Shown piece after piece: positions 1 through 10,055 of a stretch of 64,000 bases of DNA. The notes under the pieces are model-generated. The model did not search any database, had not been told where the DNA came from, and saw nothing but the letters and a program-made list of their open reading frames with translations. The position numbers and the translations under genes are program-made. The DNA is from Linnemannia schmuckeri (lineage: Eukaryota; Mortierellomycota; Mortierellomycetes; Mortierellales; Mortierellaceae). Where the stretch lies: the NCBI GenBank assembly GCA_029449235.1, contig JANATG010000005.1, positions 1,302,001 to 1,366,000 on the forward strand, given 5' to 3'. Every line of letters begins with the position of its first letter. Positions within the stretch are counted from its first letter, which is position 1.

Positions 1-33
1 CGTGTGGTGTGGCGAGCCATGATGCCAGTGGCC

Positions 34-2387
34 CTACACGCCAATTAGACTTTTTTCCTTTGTTGGGAGAAGTCCTTCGCCAAACAGGTTTTCCCATTCA
101 CTGAAGATACGCATTGCGTAGTCAACGCCGTTCTTTTCGATCTCCGTGTCCTCCTTTAATGGATTTTGACTAGTTTTCATATCATGTGACATATGCGACA
201 AGGACAACAACCTCAATCTCGCCCTTATTTTTGCTGGTATCTAAAAGTCTACATAACACTGCAGACGTTGGCGACTGCCCTCGAGCCAGACTGGATCATC
301 TGTGGAATCGCAGCAGTCGCAGTACGGATGCTCTGCACAATAAAATTGTCCTGAACAATCCCCGCACGGTTGTTAACCTCCTGGAAAAAGGTACAAGTAA
401 ACTTTTCACGGCGTGCACCTTCCTCAACAGAGACAACCGCCTGGTAAAGCTCCATGAAGCAGTCTCGCGCATATTGGCTGTAACGGGTATCGCGGTTGGA
501 AAGGAACACTATTGGGGGCTGATACTGGAGCTGGAACCATTGGTGGATCACTCGGACAAAACCCTCGGCGGGGTCTGTTAGCGCATCAATGTTATCCTCC
601 AGGTAATCCCGCTGATCCTCGTCCACATGTGTAAACACAATCACGACGTGCTTCCAAAACTGGGGTCCCAACAATCTTTCAAACAGTCTTAGCATGTTTT
701 TCGTATACTCGTCCAATCTAAGTAAAAAAAAGAAGTAAAAAGCAATCGCGGTTAATACCTGTGCAAAGATACCCCGCCGTCTTATACTCTAGACATTTTC
801 ACCTGTGCAGATCGACGCTAGTTTTCTTACCTCGTGTTGTGGATATTGAAGACAAGAACAAACGCGCTCACACCGTGGGAAAGAGTCTTGAAGAACTCGA
901 CCATCAGATGCACGTTCTCGACATCTCTGTAAGTGGAGTCGCACATTCCAGGTCTATGATACATGCAAGAAAAAGGAATGGTCAGTCAGAAACTATCATA
1001 CTTTGGTGGATCTATCCAAATCGACCTCAAGGTTACAGGGACAATGCGCCTCGTTCCTGTAAGAATCCTATGAAGCAGTGTAGTCACTCTTCGCCTCATC
1101 CCGCGTTACTGCGGCTTCCCGTGGAGGACGGGACTGTGTCATTGCCGAGCAAGATGATTCAATGCGCTTTTTTCCAGTTCCGAACACGCCTGCATTTTTA
1201 TTATTATTATTATTATTTTTTGGCACGTCCCGAAAGATGTTGCCTGCTTCCGTCTATGTATCGTGTCATCATCAAATTGTCGAAATCCACCCGAGTGATT
1301 TCCCTGGCGCAGATAAGGAGGTTTCCACACTGATATCCCGCGTGCACATGGTGAATGAAATCAAAAGTTCCTTGTATCGTCAATTTCTGCGCCATGTGAA
1401 CGAATAGAGGGTATAGCCCTCAAACGTAGCAAAACACTGGAGTGTTGAGTCCCGTAAAATGTGATTTGCTGTTTCCTGCCAAAGCTCTTTTAACTCTTGT
1501 CCAGATAAGGAGGGAAAAGAGGGATGAGATCTAGCATTGACAGGGGACTTACGTGTCAACAATGTGAACAGTGCGGCCCACCTCGGGCAGCTTCCAGTTG
1601 CGGACGCAGCTACCAATTCGTTGCGTGACAGGCTAGTGATTGAAATAAAAATGAAATATACTGAGATTAGATAACTCAAAGAAGACAGAAATGAAAAAAT
1701 GAATGATGCGAACAGAAAAGCGCTCTGTCTGATAGGTCCATCTCGGCGGAGATGCTCAATTTCTCGCCTTTAGAAAGTTCAAAGGGTCGAGTTGGATGAT
1801 GAAAAAAAAGAAGGGAGAAAGAAAACCAAGATCCGATATCATGGGGGGAAGGGGGAGGCGTAGAGCGGAGGGATAAAAGTCGACGGTATCGTCTGTTCCA
1901 TGCAAACGCCACTGCATAAACGTGGAACGGTGGCAAAATGACAAACAAGAAATATCAGAAAGACGATAGATGGAAAGTAGAGGCGCAAGACAGCCCTTAG
2001 ATCTTGTCGACTCACACAGCCCTCCTTATTCCTCCTCCTTCACTTTTCGAGCAACAGGTGATCTCCGAGTTCGGTTGGATTACAAATTGATCATTCATAA
2101 TCACTTTCGCCAATGTGAGTTGCTGATGACTGCGTGGAATAACAGAATGAAAGGGAAGGTGGAATTGCGCAATGGTTTCTGCCCAAGGTTGTATAAGGCT
2201 ACAGATGTGGTTATGTCATTGATTGCCGGTTTTTGTTTTTGTCGTATTTCCACTGTGCCAAGGATAAAAAAAAGATGTTGGTCCATGAGTTGGCAGCACT
2301 TACGCCGATAGAGCGTCCTGACTGGAATAAGGGCTCCTGGATAATCGAGTTGAGTGTGGAGGATTTTCCGTTTCCGACGGCACCCAT
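34..2387 (-). CDS. AIG1/GIMAP-like G-domain GTP-binding protein (5' end uncertain)
   Basis: Proposed exons on the minus strand: 2387-2304, 1632-1553, 953-831, 717-253, 169-34. They have GT/AG ends and join in frame to 295 residues. Exon 1 carries the P-loop GAVGNGKSS. Exon 2 ends in HIVD, and the junction with exon 3 creates the G3 motif DTPGMCD. Exons 3-4 read FVLVFNIHNTRLDEY, then VIVFTHVDED, a G4-like region, as in the AIG1 (GIMAP) family of septin-related GTPases. Intron 2 is about 600 nt, much longer than its neighbours, and holds a TTA repeat. A TAG lies in frame directly before the first Met, so either this Met starts the protein, or an acceptor there receives an unseen upstream exon coding the beta-1 strand. 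The last exon is less certain: without it the frame stops at 249 (residues ...CSVM). Cellular role not known. Confidence 0.72.
1197..1216. repeat. (TTA)n microsatellite
   Basis: About six TTA units in plus orientation inside the long second intron of the AIG1-like gene. No coding role. Confidence 0.85.
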
Positions 2388-3427
2388 CTATGTCAAAGAA
2401 AGTGAACAAAGGAATACAGGGGTCAGGGGTTGAGGTCGTGATGAGTTTATCAGAAACGAGACGGTTCAGCTCGGATAAATCTGGGCGGAAATGGCTTATG
2501 TCTTTGCAAATGGCAATGGCGAGATGTATATATATATATGTGTGCGTGTGTGTGTGGTGTGTGTCAATAGATCAGTTGTTTTAAGGTCGTACCACTGCGA
2601 GGACGATGTTGTTTGCGTCGTTGATCATTGTGTGGCAAGTGTGTGTATATGTGTATTTGTTGTGTAAAGAACAGAGCAAAGAAAAAACAATTTGCAGGGT
2701 GAGGTGAGAAAAAAAATGGTCGGCGAACATCGACATGCAGTCACACGTTCACTCTTTCTTTTCAATCACAGCATGAAGGGATGTAGATAGGAATATGAAT
2801 TATCTGTAACCTTTTAAAACACATTACAACCCATCCTACCCTCCCTCGCCTGTTAATTATCTCTCTTCTTTCTCTCTTTCTATCCTGTGTCTTCTCTTTT
2901 GTTCATTGCAATTGTGCTTCACTTCGCCAGGGTGTCCATTCGGGCTGCGGAAGGAGTGAAAAACAGCGGCTTTTACCTAGGATTTACTTTCTTCTATGAT
3001 AGCCGTTCTTTACCATTGACCAGACATTTCTGGTCCTCACCGGCACCGGCACATGGATCAGTGATGGTGCCTGGATGCGGATCGATCTTTGTTGATCGTC
3101 AATCTTCTCAAGGGTTGAAGAGGGGGGCGCCATCGTTTGTGAAGTGTCCCGAGTACCATGAACCGCCTTCTTATTTTCAGCAACACAATCCACCCTCTCC
3201 CTTTCCCCTTGGTCCTCAGCCCTTCCCTCTGTCTTTTTTTTCTTTTGTATTTATGCAGCGCGAGAAGACGAGAGTAGGTGGGGTATCCAACGTGGATGGT
3301 TATTAGTTATTATTAAGCGTATTATGTAAGTAAAAAGGTGAATAAAATAGTACATAGAGATCGTTATCGTAAATCATCATCGTTATATAGTCATCGTCGG
3401 GATGTTCATCGGGCTCAGCCTCAAGGC
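2388..3427. other. Intergenic region upstream of the AIG1-like gene
   Basis: No supported gene. It contains a TA/TG dinucleotide run at 2526-2566 and a pyrimidine-rich stretch near 2835-2890. An unseen 5' exon of the AIG1-like gene could lie here, and the 3' UTR of the Q/N-rich gene should end here. Confidence 0.5.
2526..2566. repeat. TA/TG dinucleotide microsatellite
   Basis: A run of TA followed by interrupted TG units, in noncoding sequence. Confidence 0.85.
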
Positions 3428-5100
3428 CTAAACGATCCCGCCAAGAGAATTCTTCTTCTCCGAATCCCACCACCAGGCAACACCAACTTGAACTCCTGTT
3501 TCCACCATCCGCCGGCCTTTCTGAACCTCATTCCTAATGCCTCCCCACCAATCCGCTGCATTATATTGGTAGCCATATCCTTGATGATGCTGCTGCTGTT
3601 GTTGTCGCTGCTGGTCTTGCGATTGCTGGTAGGCTGCATCTTGAGAAGGCGCGTACGACCCATTAAAGACCTCGGAATGTTGCTTCTGGTCCACAGGATA
3701 CTGGTGGTACTGATGATCCGACACGGGTTGTTGCTGGGGCAGTTGATTCTTGTCACGACTGACCCAAGGAAGCGCAGGAAGGGCACGAAGAGCTGGAAGG
3801 GTTGAAAGTGCAGGTAATACCGGAAGCTTCGAAAGACTGGGCAGATATGAGCCTGCAACGGAGGCCGCGTTCGAAAGTGTGGAGGTGGCTGTCGAGGCAA
3901 ACGGGCTGCGAGTGCTGTAATCACTGGTGCTATAGGCTCCTGCTCCTGTTAGCGCAATGTTGTTGTAGCCGTTGTTATTGTTGTTATCGTTATTGCTGTT
4001 GTTGTTGCTGCCATTGTTATTATTGTTGTACGAGGATTGATAATTTGAATTGAAAGTAGGGTTTGTGTTGAGCCACTGCCCATCATATGAATATTGTGCT
4101 TGTAGTTGTTGCTGCATGTCAGGTTGGTTGCTGAATTGGTCACTATTAATAGTGACGGGTGCAATTGACGCCTCTGTACATGTTCCATAATAATGACCAT
4201 GGTTGTACAAAGCATCCTGCTGCTGCTGTTGAAAATGGGGTTGCTGTTGAGGCTGTTGTTGAGGGAGCGAGTGCTGACTCTGTTGCCAAAGATCTGCAAT
4301 CTTGGTCGATGCCGTCGCGAGTTTCTCGCTCGCAAAGGTTGATGTCACGGCCAACGTGCTGGAAACGTAGCTTGCGGCGACCTTGAGCTTTGGAGCAAAT
4401 GCATTTTGGCTCTCGGTTGAGAGGCTACTCGCGGCGCTTCCTCCGAACCTTGAAAAGATGGACCGAGAAGGAGCGCTGAGCATCAGGGGGTCGACAGCGG
4501 TATGGTTCTTGCAAGGTGTACTGTCGACAGTATAACTGTATCCTTGTTGGCTGTAATCGTTGTTGGCACTGTTGAACTGCTGATATAGTGCTGAGTTTTC
4601 GTACTGTTGATATTGTTGTACTGGAAGTTCAGCAGCATACGTTTGTTGCGTGTGGTCATGGCTATCTGTATCATAAGTGGGGTACCGGCGATGCGCTAAC
4701 CTCTTGATCGCAGGTATATTGGCTGTTGGAGCAGTCTGGGAGGTATTGGAAGCTGCAGGTGTGTATGATGTCAATGTTGGTGGTGCGGAGCCATTGTAGA
4801 AGGTTGGGGAAGCGGGGATAGGAGTGATCAAACTCTTTTCCTGAGAGAGGTGGTTGTGCTGAATCGAGGAGTAATGTGCTGCTACTGGGGCAAGAGGAGC
4901 CAATGTCGACGGTGCAGAGAGGGGAGGGGAGCTCGGAGATGCTGTAGTGCGATGCGGGACTGAAATTGGCATTGCAGTGGAGGTGTGGATAAAATGGGCA
5001 GGAGCCAGTCCAGGAGCTTGAGCTTGAGCTGGAGCCAAGCCAAATAGAGCAGAGATGTCAGCCTCGGAAGGGAGGATGTCCTTGGAGGGAGCTGTTTGAG

Positions 5101-5140
<40 letters not shown>

Positions 5141-5263
5141 ATGATGGTCGAAGGGAGGAGTACGGAGATCCGAGTCGAACAGCTTGTCGAAGGGCGAAGC
5201 ATGCTGATCAGAAAAGGGAATGACGGTCATGGGGTCTAATGAAGATGGCTGCAACGGAGGCAT
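3428..5263 (-). CDS. Q/N-rich low-complexity protein, prion-like composition
   Basis: Single-exon gene of 611 residues. I chose the Met at 5263 (MPPLQPSS) because the in-frame extension up to 5383 translates a CT-rich leader into a Leu/Phe/Pro string. A run of about 14 Gln follows residue 40. Ser/Thr/Pro/Ala-rich sequence comes next, then a helix-prone Ala-rich stretch (KLKVAASYVSSTLAV), further Gln clusters (QQQPQQQPHF) and a long Asn-rich block. The C-terminus is distinctive, with aromatic patches ADWWGGIRNEV and GVAWWWDSEKK that are not low complexity. I recognise no domain. The composition resembles fungal prion-like regulators of transcription or RNA, but function is unknown. CAG/CAA-type tracts on the coding strand may vary in length between isolates. 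Confidence 0.75.
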
Positions 5264-6112
5264 GATGGAGCAACGAGGAAGGGAAAAAGGATGAAGAGGG
5301 GTGAGAATGAAGAGGATGAGAGGAAGGAGGAAAAGAGGAGTGGGGAGAGAAACGGTGAGGAACGAAGGAAAAAAAAATGACAAACAAGAACTATCTTCCG
5401 AATCAGTCTGAAAGTGTCTGACTGAATTGACCTCTAAAAAAAAAATTAGAAAAAGTCCGCGCTAGTGGGGGTAAGGGAAACCGCGCTTTTGTGAGTCGCT
5501 CGTCAAAAGAAGATAGCCTCAGTGGCCAATTGGAGGTGAGACAGGCGGGGGCCTAATGTCAGCAATAATAAGGTGTCCCCGACAAGCAGCCAACCAGTCA
5601 GCCAGATCGCTCAATGACCCGAGTACCCAGGGCTATCTCATATTGACACCCTTGGGCGTAATTGCTTTTATTAAAGCGGAGGCCTCATCATAGAATTAAT
5701 TTCATGTTACTAGCTTGCGACGTCGGTGTGTCGGTGTGTATGTGTATACTTGTGCTGGGGCACGGCTCTTAATTGAGCCTTCCCTTCGGACATGCGGAAA
5801 ACCACGCCCTTTTAAAATAAAATAAATAAACAAAACCATTACACAGGCCATGTGCATTACCGCTACAATCGACATCCGTCTAGACCCGCAAAATCAATAA
5901 CAAAAAAAAAAAAAGAAAATGATGACATTTTTGCCCATGGTCAAGGCCTTGGTCAAGGCCCTGTCGTAGCGTTTTTGTTGGCGTCTTAGCTCGTAACAAA
6001 AATGGCACGTATTGATACTCGATGAAACTAGAGGACCAAGAAACCTACAGTACAGTGATATTTTTATTATTACATTGTGAATGGCATTTCAATGAGATTG
6101 GAAGTGTGTACT
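5264..6112. other. Intergenic: promoter of Q/N-rich gene and 3' region of MIX17 gene
   Basis: The stretch to about 5400 is purine-rich on the plus strand, so it is a pyrimidine-rich leader for the minus-strand gene. A CCAATTGG element (two overlapping CCAAT boxes) sits near 5525. Near 5938-5962 the decamer GGTCAAGGCC occurs twice in tandem around an AAGGCCTT palindrome. No gene is supported. Confidence 0.5.
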
Positions 6113-6720
6113 TTACAGGTTCTGCTGTGCTGCAAAGACCTGACACGCCTTCAACTGCTCCAGATAGAACTGGCATACGCTCATGTCATTATTAGTGGCG
6201 TCGAGACATCTTGTAAATGCCTTTGCATTCTCGTCGCAGGACGCTGCTAGTGATGAATTTGTTGGGTGGTTTCCGTAGCTCCCTTGCTGTTGGAGTGGTT
6301 GCTGTTGTTGTTGTTCTGCAGGGACTTCGTGATGAGACGACGAACCCATACCGAAAGCGGACTATTGCAAGTAAGGAATGAAAAGGTGAACTGCTTAGAT
6401 GACTGTATTGCTGAATCAAGTATATCGTAACTTTGTGTATGAAGACAATGAGCGAACAAACAAACAGAGAAAAGTAGACGTACTGTTACTGCGTGGCCGA
6501 TGGAATGTCCAACGGCAACGCCTGCAGCGGTGGCTGCCATCTGACCAAAGAGTCCGGGCTGTCGAGGGACAGGTTGAGTCATGGCTGCAGGGTATGGTTG
6601 TGGTTGAACAGGTGACGGTGGAGGTACAGCTGATTGTCTTGTAGGCATTGTGGACGCACCGCGACTCTGGGCCTGGCGGAATGGAGTTGAGCGGGAAGCG
6701 GAAGAACGTGCGCGGGCCAT
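6113..6720 (-). CDS. MIX17: MIX17/CHCHD2-type twin-CX9C mitochondrial protein
   Basis: Two exons, 6720-6484 and 6361-6113, give 161 residues with a clean GTACGT donor and TAG acceptor. The N-terminus is Arg/Ser/Ala-rich (MARARSSASRS), consistent with mitochondrial targeting. A hydrophobic Gly/Ala segment (FGQMAATAAGVAVGHSIGHAV) matches the conserved core of CHCHD2/CHCHD10/Mix17. The CHCH domain has two exact CX9C motifs, CDENAKAFTRC and CQFYLEQLKAC, which in this family form the disulfides introduced by Mia40 in the intermembrane space. A Gln run sits in the linker. The start lies only about 100-200 bp from retroelement-derived sequence, so the promoter must be compact or partly made from it. 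Confidence 0.92.
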
Positions 6721-6899
6721 GTTGAGCGGAGGTGGATGGAAGGCACTTGTAAAAAGAAAATGAGTGAGAAATTTGTCGTTGAGGCTAAGTTGACAGGTAG
6801 CTCCCGGTATTTAAAGGATTTCCTCGATCAGCCAAAGTGCTGCCAGAGGAGGAGCCAAAATTTCCATTTCTAGGAACCTTACAAATAGTCCGATGACGA

Positions 6900-8115
6900 C
6901 ATCTACCTTGAAATGGACATTTTCTACTGCACCTTGAGCGAAGGGATTCGTTAAGGAAATACATTTGTTTTTATCATGCTCAGCCAGACGGGGTCGAGGT
7001 GGTCTGAGTAAAGGGGCACAGTAATGGCTATGGGAATGAGCTTGCAGACCAGGCGGCAAAGGAGGCTGCACAGAGCAATACGGTACCCGTAGTGGTGGAT
7101 CTGACGCAACAGATTGACATTAGGAACTTTACATACGCCTCAGTGGACTTGTTGAGATTGACCTCCAACAGCTGCTCAAACAATAAACAACAATCCGACG
7201 CCATCAGGTCTGGACATCACAGAGGCGGGTCAAGAAGGAGATCCCAGGCATCGATGACGTGGAGTGGCGCTCGACCCTGGCCCATGTTCACGATAGACAA
7301 GCCGTTTTCACCTTTTACAGCAACAGTAAGGACTCTCACCAACGCACACATCACGTCAAGAAGCTGCATGGCATACTGCTCACACTGAACTCTATGCAAG
7401 CGCGTAAACCGGACCGTTATTTGACCTGTCGTTGCCGACGATGTGAGGACAACAAATACGTTTGGAACTGTCCCCTTGCTGCAGAGACTATCCACTGCGA
7501 TCTGGAAGGAGGCCATGGGCAAGATTGATGGGTGGGTGTACAGGCGACAAACAGCTATAGTGCCGCCAGGAAACGTGCATATGATCGCGCGATTATCAAC
7601 GGACGTCAGATGTCGCGGCCAGTACCCATACACTGGCGGTCTCCCTCGGATTCGGATCATGTTCGAGGATTTCCTTCTATTGGTGGAGCTAGAGCCGTGC
7701 ACAGCGGTAGTCCTGCTCCCGATCGCGATGAGAACCCCCAAGTCGAGCGTCTCGGATCTTCGCAGTATCACCCCCAAGAGCATGTTGACCGAATGGTCCT
7801 CCGTCTTCCGGACTCCACAGTCCATCGCCAAAACGGCCTTGCACAAGTTTGTTGGTTACCTGGAGAAACAGGCCTCGGAGCTGATCTGGAAGCCTCGGTG
7901 CTCTGCGACGACCACGTGGGAGCACACGCAAGGCATCTCTGCCAAGAACAAGACTTCCAAGTACACAGGCCCCCGAGGTGACTGGAGTCAAGGATACGGA
8001 TACATCACCCGAGACGGTTTTGCCCGTGTGGCGCTTCGCTAGCCGCACATGAGAGTGGGCGCTGCCCTTGAGCGACCAAGGGTCCACGCGCAACCGATGA
8101 GCGGTTGTTGGAAAT
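6900..8115 (+). mobile_element. Decayed 3' end of a non-LTR (LINE-type) retrotransposon, RNase H and C-terminal tail
   Basis: Conceptual translation in changing frames gives pieces of a LINE ORF2 C-terminus. Near 7005-7070 an RNase H motif reads VKGHSNGYGNELADQAAKEA, with the family's His and GNE-x-AD pattern, preceded by an in-frame stop. Near 7295-7460 the post-RNase H region reads LLTLNSMQARKPDRY, then CRRCEDNKYVWNC, like the zinc-binding segment downstream of RT/RNase H in fungal LINEs. Near 7845-8005 comes KQASELIWKPRC and TSKYTGPRGDWSQGYGYI. Near 8020-8070 a CPCG...H...C cluster is in yet another frame. At least three frameshifts and several stops show it is dead. No reverse transcriptase core, poly(A) tail or target-site duplication was found. 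Confidence 0.75.
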
Positions 8116-8135
8116 TTTTTTGGGAAGGAAGTTGT

Positions 8136-10036
8136 CATTGATGGAGAGAATGGGAAGAATCCCTTTCATTCGTATATAGTTTTATTTTGTCTTTCGTTGA
8201 AGCTGTGAGGAGCAGCAGCAATTGTTGCGCAGATCCAGGTTGTGGACCGGGCTGTAACTGGCGAATGGCTCTTGGAAGAGTTTGGTATGTAGCTTTTTTC
8301 ACTATCAAATGCCTCCCTAGGTTGCCAGTAGACTCTGATCTGTTAATAAACGAAGACTAAGAACCCATATCTAATCTTTGATCTGTCAGTACGTGTAGCT
8401 ATGAAATTTATCTTAAAAAAACATAAAAAAGGGTCATCGATTCCAATCTATGCATTCGAACAGGACCACGCTGTGGATGGTAAGCAGGTAAGCAGGTAGG
8501 CAGTGGAAGCAAAAGTATGTAGCTAATCTGCTCTCTCACACACTTACTTTAAGGCATGAGAGAGTGAGAAGACATGCTCTTTTGGCCCTACCTCAGAGCA
8601 GACGGGAATGCATAAGCTTCGATGCCAATGCTATATTTAAATTCATCAACAACAGCGACAACTAAAAAATGTCAAACGTTTCGTCAACTATAGCATGGCA
8701 GTCTATAAGTAAGTCGTTTATCGTTGGTTATGTTTGGATGGAGATCTTCAGAAAGAGAAAGAGTTGTTTTGTGTCTGTGTTTTGGGGAAACAAGAGAGGA
8801 GATGCTGTCTGTGCAGCAGAAAAAGGGATTGTAAAAGAGACCTTAGTCCAGCGTCCATCCGTACTCCATATGTATGGTCTAGCCAGCCAGCTCTCTGCTG
8901 TGGTGCACCATCGTTTCATTCCTTGTTAGCTGGATTTGGCTCTGGCATGGATGGCATCGCTGGCTGGCTCACATTGGCGGCAGTAATTGTCTCTGACACA
9001 TTCGTACATTCAACTCCCCTCAACTCTTTGTCTATCTCTCTCATTCTCTCTTTCTCTCTTTCTCTCTTTCTCTCTTTCTCTCTTTCTCTCTCGTCCCTCT
9101 CCCTTATACCCTCTCCCACTTTCCTTCTCTTCCTCCTTTCATTCACCGTCTCTCCTTTCCTCACTCTCATTTTCTCTTCCACTTTAGACGACCCTTCCTT
9201 ATCCTATTCTCTCCGTCCTCTTGCTCCCCCTCCTCCTCCTCTGTCTCCTTCCTTCTCTCTCCCTTTCCCTTCCTCGCTTATTTACCTTTATCTCGCTCTC
9301 TCCTTTCCATTTCTTTCCTTTTGCTTTACCTTTTGACCTTTACCCTCCTTTCTCTTCCGCTTTTGCCGTTTTTTGCCTTTACCTTTCCTTGCCTTTGGCT
9401 CGCCACAAGTTCAACCAACTTTTTATCTGCCTCTCCAACCATCTTTATACCCGTCTGCTTATCAGCTGCTTATTGTTTCCTTCCTTCCTATACCCTCCAC
9501 AGCAGCTACAGTACTCAAAACCATAAGAGAGACAAGTCCAACAAAAGCAAGCGACATTCAGGAACACTCCCATTCATTACCAAAAGAAGCTCCTCCATTC
9601 ATTCTTGTTTCTTTTCAACTAGCGGATACTTTTCACACCTTTTCCTCCTTTCCCGCTTTTCGTCGTCCTCTCACTCTTCTTACCTAGCCTTCGTACGGAT
9701 CTAAAGGCTGAGGAACCATTGAACTATCCCTTAATCAGCCCCTTCTTGCGTTTGGACTCTATATTTTTTCTCGCCCCCCTGGAGTCCTTGTCACACCTTG
9801 AACTCAAGGTGAGTTACACTCCTTGTTTTTGAATGCAGCTGGCAATGCGAACTTACTTTTGCGCACTAAACTTGCAAGACAACATGGAAGAACTTGACAA
9901 ACAGTTGAGCATTGTGTTTTGAGCGATGCGGTCAAGACCATCGCATTTGAAACCTTCATACAGTTGCAGCGAGCGCGCTCTATCAGGAGCAACTGAAACT
10001 TACAACGAATACCATGCTATTTATTATGAATTATAG
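8136..10036 (+). other. Intergenic region and pyrimidine-rich leader of the RING/TRAF gene
   Basis: No supported coding gene. From about 9010 to 9500 the plus strand is almost pure pyrimidine, including a CTCTTT repeat, as in the leaders of other genes in this window. A candidate 5' UTR intron runs from 9809 (CAAG/GTGAGT) to 10036 (TTATAG), 19 nt before the RING gene's ATG. Confidence 0.55.
9036..9093. repeat. (CTCTTT)n / CT-rich simple repeat
   Basis: Tandem CTCTTT-type units on the plus strand, in the leader region of the RING/TRAF gene. Confidence 0.8.
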
Positions 10037-10055
10037 CCTGCACTCTGACTGATCA

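Noticed and set aside
3954..5150. CAA/CAG and AAT/AAC repeats considered as a CRISPR or satellite array
   Set aside because: No unit-plus-spacer structure; they are codon repeats for Gln and Asn runs.
8734..9336. 200-residue plus-strand frame
   Set aside because: Most of it is translated CT repeat (Leu/Ser/Phe strings) from the RING gene leader.
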